DNA from: Diaporthe sp. PMI_573
Taxonomy: Eukaryota > Ascomycota > Sordariomycetes > Diaporthales > Diaporthaceae
Assembly (NCBI GenBank): GCA_021399435.1
Contig: JAJTUP010000049.1
Span: forward strand, 1-64,000
Length of the DNA: 64,000 nucleotides
Direction of reading: 5' to 3'
Position 1 is the stretch's first letter; each line of letters opens with the position of its first letter. Shown here piece after piece: positions 57,705-64,000 of the stretch. The translations under genes and the position numbers were made by a program. The notes beneath the pieces are model-generated. The model had not been told where the DNA came from and did not search any database. It saw nothing but the letters and a program-made list of their open reading frames with translations.

Positions 57705-60276
57705 ATGGCCACGCTTGGTGGAGATGAAAATACGTACGCAATCTTTTCTGTCTCAGCCATCGCCATGTTTCACAACTAACGAGTTGTAGTATCGAATTAC
57801 TCGAACAAACGACAGCAAGATCTGACGATCGGCTACACTCAATCAATGAAGACAATGCGGCACTGGGGTTGACGCACCGAGCAGTTACTGATGTCCCAGC
57901 CAGCGATGATCCCACCAGGAACAGTCTTGAAGAGCAAGAAGGAAGAGCTCAAAGTTTTAAAGTCAATCAATTTGCCGATCGGGAAACGCTATCGGGATGG
58001 TTTCCTCAGATCAGGAATGACGAAGACAACAGCTGGCGTATCTGGATTTCGCGGAGAAGCCGTGCTCTCATGGTCCAGATCGGCATCATCGGTTTCATTC
58101 TGATGACGAATCTTGGTGTCACAATCTTCGCCGTGAGAAGCTATGGCAGACACAATGGCGTTTGTCTGATCTACGAGGGCAACTGCTCAACCGTCAAACA
58201 ACTAGACCAGTGGGCTGCATTTGCTCATCAATTTGCTGGGGACTGGAATGCTTTCCGCCTCGAATTATGGCATGCAGCTACAGGCCGCTCCGACCCGCGA
58301 GAACGTAGACAAAACGCACGGGAACGGAAAATGGTTGGACATTGGGATACCCAGCTCAAGGAATCTGAAATATCTCAGCAGCTGGAGGCGAGTATCATGG
58401 GCACTACTAGCATTGACCTCAATTCCCATTCACCTCATATGTGTGATTCTATTATATTCCTATTTGAAGTTTGCTTTCATTTGCTAACCTGGCAACGTGC
58501 AGATATAATTCAGCAGTGTTTCAGTCACTGTCATCCCACAATTACACCGTTGCCGTCGTTAAAGATTCGTTCTTGAAGAATAGCTCTTGGAGTCTAGAAA
58601 CAGCGGAGTCCAATCGGATGGGCGATAACGGTTGGGATGAAGCCCGTGTAAATCCCTCGGACTTCAATTTCGAGCAGATCATTGAGTCGATGCAGCAAGA
58701 CGCACATGCCTACGAAGAGCTCAACATTTCTGCGTGTTTCGACCTTTACGACGACTACTTTAATCCGCAGGGAAATGCAATTGTTCAGGTGAAGAACGAA
58801 TCTTTACAGAGTCCCCCAGATGATAGCTTGCTTATGTACGTCTCCATCGTCCCTCGGTCGGACGACTGGTCGAAGAACATGTGGGCCCTCGGCAATGGCA
58901 CTGGCAAATTTGCGGCGCAGCCACCTCCAAAACCGGTCACTAAGTGGTTCCTTGGACCTCCGCATTACGAAGTCTCCCATTGTCTTGTTCAGCCACCAGG
59001 GGGCCTCGGAGCAAACTGTCGGTTTGAGTATTCCCCTCCGGTCGTGTTCACAATCTGTATTATGAACATGAGCAAGGCTGCCATTATGCTCTCGATATGG
59101 GCTCTCAGAAGATGGCAGGAGGTAGAGAAACGATCCCAGGCAAAGGAAGTTCTGTATACCTTGGGCGATGCTATTGCCTCTTTCATGAGAACCCCATGCA
59201 GAGAAACCGTGGGAATGAGTCTCACCACAAAACATGACTTCTTGACCACTCGCACTCGCAAAGGTCGTTTTGTTAGATGCCCTCCTGCTATACTACAAAA
59301 GGACGAGCGTGGCCATATAGCTGAGCCTCCAGCCAGAGCATTCGAACCCCAACCGAAGCAATAGAGATCTGCTGCCAGCCTGAGACGCTGGGTTATCTTG
59401 CTAACGACGTAAGGGATATGATCGAGACTGCGTCCCTTAATTCATTCAAACACTTCCTAATTCTGACAGGTGTCTTGTTGTCATCGTCATCGCAGCTATC
59501 CTCCTTCTCGTGTCAACCATAAGCCTGAAGTACCGAAGGTTTGGACTAAGCATTCCAGAACTATGGAGACTCGGCTTTGGAGCACTGACTCCATACACCT
59601 ATTTGGTGATCAACCTTCCTCGACAAGACCCAGGAGGACTGATTGTCAATGTTCTCTTGGCCAATTTGCCACAATTCGTCCTCTCGGTTCTTTACATCTT
59701 GTATAACACAATGTTTAGCACGTTCCTAGTTCAAAGAGAGTTTAGCAGAATGTGCAAGTCGGAATACCGAAAGACTACGGGTATCCGAGCCTATTGGCAT
59801 GCAACGGTCGAGTTACTTCATCTCATTACCACTCCGATATGGACTCCCGCTCTACGCTAGCTCAGGTGTCATGCATTGGCTTGTGTCACAAAGCCTTTTT
59901 TTGGCGCGCATCCGAGCGATCTCCGCGGATGGAAGCGATGACGATGCAAACTCTTTCTCAACGTGTGGTTATAGTCCAATCGCAATCTTTGTCAGTGAGT
60001 TCCAGGTTGTCCAGTCCAAGTCTATCACGGCTTGAAGACTAGTTTTGTATTTTAGCATTGCTTTTTGGACTTCTGCTCATCGTCATCATTTTCGGCCTGG
60101 GTCTCAGACGATATGATGGCACTATGCGAATGGTATCGACGAACAGCTTAGCAATAAGCGCTGCTTGCCATGTCTTGGGAGAGGATCGCGAGGATGGATA
60201 CTTGCTTCCTGTACAATGGGGGGTATTGAACATGACGGGGGGTGTGGGAAAATGTAGTTTACGACAGCCGCAGTAG
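57705..60276 (+). pseudogene. DUF6536 multi-pass membrane protein, decayed
   Basis: Clear relative of the large fungal DUF6536 membrane proteins of unknown function. Exons start 57705-57733 and 57790 onward. Recognisable parts are the first helix (ALMVQIGIIGFILMTNLGV), IYEGNCSTVKQL, LLINLLGTGMLSASNYGMQ, APTRENVDKTHGNGKWLDIG, YNSAVFQSL, RRWVILLTT, GVMHWLVSQSLF and the end LLPVQWGV. Four lesions break it: a 2-base loss near 58204-58209 before GLHLLIN; an expected splice donor at 58439 that reads AT; a TAG at 59362-59364 where the family has a Trp before RSAAS; and a 2-base loss near 59773-59777. Introns at 59409-59469 (GTAAGG...ACAG) and about 59996-60055 look intact. The stop and the donor are G-to-A changes, as repeat-induced point mutation makes. 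No single full-length protein can be read. Confidence 0.8.
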
Positions 60277-61395
60277 ACACGGTGGAAACTGCCAGAAACA
60301 GATTCCAGGTATACCTATAATTAAGGTGGTAGGGTTGGTTTCATTTTTAATCTGTAATTATACATGCTCCTATAGAGCTGTAGGCGGTCCTTTCACACAG
60401 TGGTAAACGCTCAAAGACCCAGCTTTAGATATCATACAGTGCCGATGACAGTATATATATGGGATACGGTTGTAAATATCATGATTGGGTTGAAACTATA
60501 CCTAGGTAGATAAGGCTGTCAGAACATGTATCCACACAGTGGAGCGTGGTTGACTTACCTGTCTGTTCCAACCGCAGCTGCGAAAAACGCTCAATGGGGT
60601 CTCAGACGCGTGCACTGGGTCGACTTGTATTGTAGTGGTGTTGGTTTCGGCCGAATGATTGTTTTCGAATGATCTTGAGGGACAAGTCTGTGAACCGATC
60701 CGGATCCTCAGTCTAGGACAGGGCGGCTTTTATGGTCCATTTCGGGCAATTTGAAGGCCTGAGTCACGTGGCGAAGGCACTTTGACGGTGCTTGACGGCG
60801 TCTGACTAGCTTCGACCTTGACGGGCCGGTCCATTTCAAGGTTGAGAGCTTGTCAACAGCGCCGGCGCGAATAGGCACGGCTCAACACTAAGACTTATAG
60901 TGCAAAGTAGTGGCATCTAACAGAGCACTGGTTTGCAGAAGTAGATTGGATAGTCACTGTTTAAAGCCTTGCATAGCAAATCGCACTGTTATCGTCGATA
61001 AGACACATTGTTCCTTGTCCTTATAGGACACTCATTGCCGTTCCAGCTTAGTAGAGGAACTCAAAGAATACAAACAGTCCATACCTAGGTAGATAGCCTC
61101 GTGGCAGCTGCACAGACGAGACTAGTCGAGACCAGCTTCTAGCGGTGCTGCTACGAACCACCTTGCTGAAATTCCGCAATTGTTTAAAAGCCACTATTCG
61201 AAACAAATTTAAATTGCAGGATTTGGCCAGATTCACCTTCGAGGCTTTCCTTCCCTCTTCAACCAGGCCTGATTTCTTGACATTACTTCCTTGGGAATTT
61301 CAACACATGTACAAACAGAACCCTCATCGCACTATTCCAACTCCAAATCCTTCAAAACGAGCCACCGGATAGCACCAACTTTCTTACGCATCCCC
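60277..61395. other. Intergenic region with a repeat copy
   Basis: Starts just after the decayed gene with repeat A (60336-60452); also has two near-identical ATACCTAGGTAGATA words at about 60499 and 61081. No gene seen. Confidence 0.5.
60336..60452 (-). repeat. Dispersed repeat A, copy 2
   Basis: Reverse-complement match to 7057-7169. It lies about 60 bases after the stop of the decayed DUF6536 gene. Differences between the two copies are almost all C/T or G/A. Confidence 0.7.
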
Positions 61396-62414
61396 ATGTC
61401 CGGTTGCAGCCCCTTCAACATGACCGCTGCCAGCCAAAGCCTTGGCGAGGCCGAGTGTATGATCGAACAAGGTAAGTCTCGGTGAAGCAGTTAAGAACCG
61501 TCAAAAGATTCGTGAGAACAAGAGCTAACAGACACATTTCAGGTGAAACTTGGTCCCAACTTTATTCGAACGGAGCTGCTCTACAATCTACGTCACACAC
61601 AGTGGAAAACGCCCCGTCTAGCGAAGGTCACCCAAAGCAACAAACAACATTCAGCGATCTACCTGCAGAGCTTCGAAACGCCATTTGGCATGCTGCGCTT
61701 GCGCCTCGAGTAATCATGATCTACCCGCGCGACGGTAGATCCGATACCGATTCACTCAACCAGGTCGATTACAACAAAGTCCCCGGAATGCTGTTCGCCA
61801 ACCGGGAGAGCCGAAAGATCGCTCTGCACCATTACGACCAGAGGTTCACTTTCACGTTCTCCGAGCCGGCACCCACCGAGGAGGGCGGCGTCATGTGTCG
61901 GATACCGGTCATCATGTCAACCCACGACGAGCTCGCATTTTCCCACTCCTATCTGTCTGCGCGGCGTTTGCAATTCGATCAAGTTCAGGTCTCCGTGGAC
62001 GCGGCAGATGGGTTCCCAAAGCCCGGGTTCAAGCGCATCTCGCTGCTCGGAGACAGTATCATGCGTGAGAGTATCAATGAGGAGCATTTGGCACGGCACC
62101 TCAGCCCAGACCCCAACGTGTGGGATACCAGAGATAACATCGATTTCGTGGGTCACGATTCCTTTTGGAACACTGAATGGATCTCATATGCCAAGTTGCC
62201 CGGCATCAGGACCTTGGGCCCGTGGCTGGAGGATGGGGAGAACATCTACATTCGATTCGACAATGGTATGATTCCTCAGAATTTCAGTTATGATGAGTGG
62301 CTGCTGCACCACTTCCATGTTTTGTGCGGTATGTCAACGTTTGTGATAGACCGGGACGGGATATGTGCTTCGGTTGCTGAGCTGCCCGAGCCAACGCCAT
62401 CGAACATTGATTAG
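61396..62414 (+). CDS. 2EXR-domain protein (315 aa)
   Basis: Hypothetical fungal protein. Exon 1 (61396-61471) encodes a short leader (MSGCSPFNMTAASQSLGEAE); exon 2 (61543-62414) follows a 71-base GTAAGT...TTTCAG intron with a GCTAAC branch site. The 2EXR core TFSDLPAELRNAIWHAALAP is at about residues 62-81, and the second motif FANRESRKIALHHYDQRFTF follows, matching the arrangement in the gene at 55774. Later strands include FKRISLLGDSIM. No targeting signal. Reading without the intron would start at an ATG at 61482 with a basic N-terminus; the spliced form is preferred because of its strong splice signals. Function unknown. Confidence 0.8.
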
Positions 62415-63127
62415 GATTGATCACAGGAGAAACCAACGCAATTTTGAGTATGGCAGCATTTACGTTGGTTGGGTACGGATCTGGGGGTTCTCAGGTGAGG
62501 GGGGGGGGGCGCTGACAAATATTAAGAAAGGCCGGACCAGTCGATTGGCACCAGAACTCGGGCATTGCATCATGAAGGAAGTAGTGGCCAGCAGAGGGTG
62601 CTCCGAGAACGTCAGGGGTAACTCTGAACGTATAGACCAGACTCAAAAGTTGATTGTTTGTCCATTTGCTCCAGTGTATCAGAGCGATATCTATGTATGT
62701 GATATTCTCATGGCGACTCCGTCTGTCTTTACTGCGCCACGAACTTCATTATCTCTACTGTATTCCAAGGTTCTCCATATACTAGCGAAGCTCGAGGTCC
62801 TTACTTTGAATACCTTCTCAGCTGTCATTGAGTCTCAGACCCACAATTTAGGCAATGGTGATAGTTCTGCTAGTTTTATTCCCATTCAGCTTGGTCGCCA
62901 TTGGATCAATGTGCCCAGTCGATGATGCTGATAATCACTGCGAAACTCAGGCTCTTCGCCTCATCTTGGAAGTTATGAGTGGGAAGCGTATGTCAAATTC
63001 GGGTATTCTGACATGTTCCCTTGAAATAACTCGACGATGCACTGGATATTCTGCCATTTGATCTGCCTTGTATGAAGCCACCGATACTGGCAAAGCTGTG
63101 AGAACCCCTCGTTCCTTTGTGAGCGAC

Positions 63128-63212
63128 AAGTAGCTAGGTGCATTTCATCAAAGTTGGCTATCTACAGCGCCCCATATACTCTAGGGAGAGAGCCAACTTT
63201 GCCTAGCTACTT
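63128..63212. repeat. Imperfect hairpin / inverted repeat
   Basis: Left arm AAGTAGCTAGG (63128-63138), 10 unpaired bases, CAAAGTTGGCT (63149-63159), a 31-base loop, then AGCCAACTTTG (63191-63201) and CCTAGCTACTT (63202-63212). That is 22 perfectly paired bases with one 10-base bulge. Confidence 0.85.
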
Positions 63213-63351
63213 AATCTTTTCCAGCCGAGGGAGGGGTGGGTTGTAATTTAATTATCGGCCAGGGGGGTCCTCTATAAAATATACTAAGGATAAGTACAGC
63301 TTAGAGTAGCCTAAGGTTAATAAGGGACTACTCTAGTTAGAGGAGTATTTT

Positions 63352-63409
63352 GGTAGAGAGGGTGGTAGAGGGTAGAGAGGAGAGGGTAGAGAGGAGATGG
63401 TAGAGAGGT
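63352..63409 (+). repeat. Purine-rich imperfect tandem repeat
   Basis: Four to five units related to GGTAGAGAGGAGA, almost purely purine on the plus strand, ending in GGTAGAGAGG. Confidence 0.75.
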
Positions 63410-63851
63410 TGTGAATGGTGGCAAGCTTATCGCTAAGAACTGACCAATCCCCATGGGAGAAACATACTGTACTTTCTAGGAGTCTTAAATTCATCTACAT
63501 ACTAATTACACCCGCCGAGCCTCCAGAAAACATACATTGTCTGTATCCTCACGTTCATCATGCCCACCATATTCTCACAACCGCAATACTCCTCCGACTT
63601 GAATGGCGAGTTGCGTGGAAGAAAACTTGAAGAAGCCACAAAGGCTGATTGACCGACCTCAGGATACTGCACACCTGCCACGGGATTCTGTCGCCGCAGA
63701 ATATCGTGCTGTCATCCTTTGCATTCTGCCAGAGCCCCACGAGCAGACCATCTACAGAGGTGAAGATCGCGACTCCGTCAAAGAAGGCCTAGTGAGGCAG
63801 CAAGTGCCGTCGGTGCTTGATGGAGGGGATGATATGGCTGGCGGAGACGGC

Positions 63852-64000
63852 CTAGAGCCAAGGGACCGAGTCGCTGTCAGACCACCATTCAGACGAATGA
63901 TCTGAATCAGAATCGTAGTCTTCAAATGGCTCATCATCGACGTTATTGTCAGGGCGACGGTTGTGCGTCACGAACTTTCCCCTCGCAATCTTCCCAGCTT
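63852..64000 (-). CDS. C-terminal end of an unidentified gene (right edge)
   Basis: The last 48 codons of a minus-strand gene that enters from beyond the window; the stop is TAG at 63852-63854. The tail is strongly acidic and aromatic: FVTHNRRPDNNVDDEPF then EDYDSDSDHSSEWWSDSD and VPWL. The composition is unlike a chance frame and is typical of a disordered acidic C-terminus. No family can be named from this part. An intron could lie at or just beyond the edge. Confidence 0.6.
   Translation of the reverse strand, partial: AGKIARGKFVTHNRRPDNNVDDEPFEDYDSDSDHSSEWWSDSDSVPWL

Larger units (their letters stand above)
62415..63851. other. Repeat-rich intergenic region
   Basis: Contains a nine-G run near 62501, an 85-base imperfect hairpin (63128-63212), an AT-rich stretch (63240-63350) that looks mutated, and a purine-rich tandem array (63352-63409). 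Open frames such as 62365-62925 have no recognisable domain. It may be a transposon relic. Confidence 0.5.

Noticed and set aside
62365..62925. 186-codon plus-strand frame after the last 2EXR gene
   Set aside because: Begins inside the 2EXR exon in another frame, passes through the nine-G run, and has no recognisable domain.

Overview
This window is nuclear DNA of a filamentous ascomycete (Pezizomycotina; the gene families look most like Sordariomycetes, but the sequence does not settle the order). The reasons are short GT-AG introns of about 40-170 bases with CTGAC/CTAAC branch sites, gene families restricted to these fungi (2EXR-domain proteins, psi-producing oxygenase, DUF6536, DUF2235, Zn2Cys6 regulators, GPI serine/threonine-rich wall proteins), low gene density and long non-coding gaps. 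No rRNA, tRNA, CRISPR, phage or bacterial feature is visible.

Layout. 0-6 kb: the 5' end of a flavin-dependent halogenase runs off the left edge, followed by a small six-cysteine secreted protein and a large membrane-protein gene interrupted by two frameshifts. 6-9 kb: mostly empty, with one copy of a dispersed repeat. 9-20 kb: a GPI-type wall protein, a 2EXR-domain protein, a GNAT acetyltransferase, a family 2-type glycosyltransferase, an F-box-like relic and a DUF2235 hydrolase. 21-25 kb: a complete two-domain fatty-acid dioxygenase/P450 (psi factor/linoleate diol synthase family). 25-31 kb: sparse, with a small secreted protein and an F-box protein.

31-46 kb is the most coherent block. 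A Zn2Cys6 regulator is followed by a 2-oxoadipate dioxygenase/decarboxylase (HglS/DUF1338 family), a class II aldolase, an Asp/Glu racemase-family protein, a D-2-hydroxyacid dehydrogenase, an MFS sugar-porter-family transporter and an FAD amino-acid/Amadori oxidase. Apart from the regulator these form three divergent pairs with shared promoters. Together they look like an accessory catabolic cluster: import, flavin oxidation of an amine or amino acid, then 2-oxoacid, hydroxyacid and aldol steps. The substrate is inferred, not shown; lysine, pipecolate or 2-aminoadipate derivatives or Amadori compounds fit best.

46-54 kb: a single-pass membrane protein with a cysteine-rich ectodomain, a 14-helix DHA2-type efflux pump and a secreted GH79 beta-glucuronidase/heparanase-like enzyme. 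54-64 kb: an unknown secreted glycoprotein, two further 2EXR-domain genes flanking a decayed DUF6536 membrane-protein gene (frameshifts, a TGG-to-TAG stop and a lost splice donor, partly consistent with repeat-induced point mutation), a repeat-rich tail with an 85-base imperfect hairpin, and the 3' end of a gene that enters from the right edge.

Exon limits were worked out by hand from splice signals, reading phase and family resemblance. Starts and small exons are the least certain parts.
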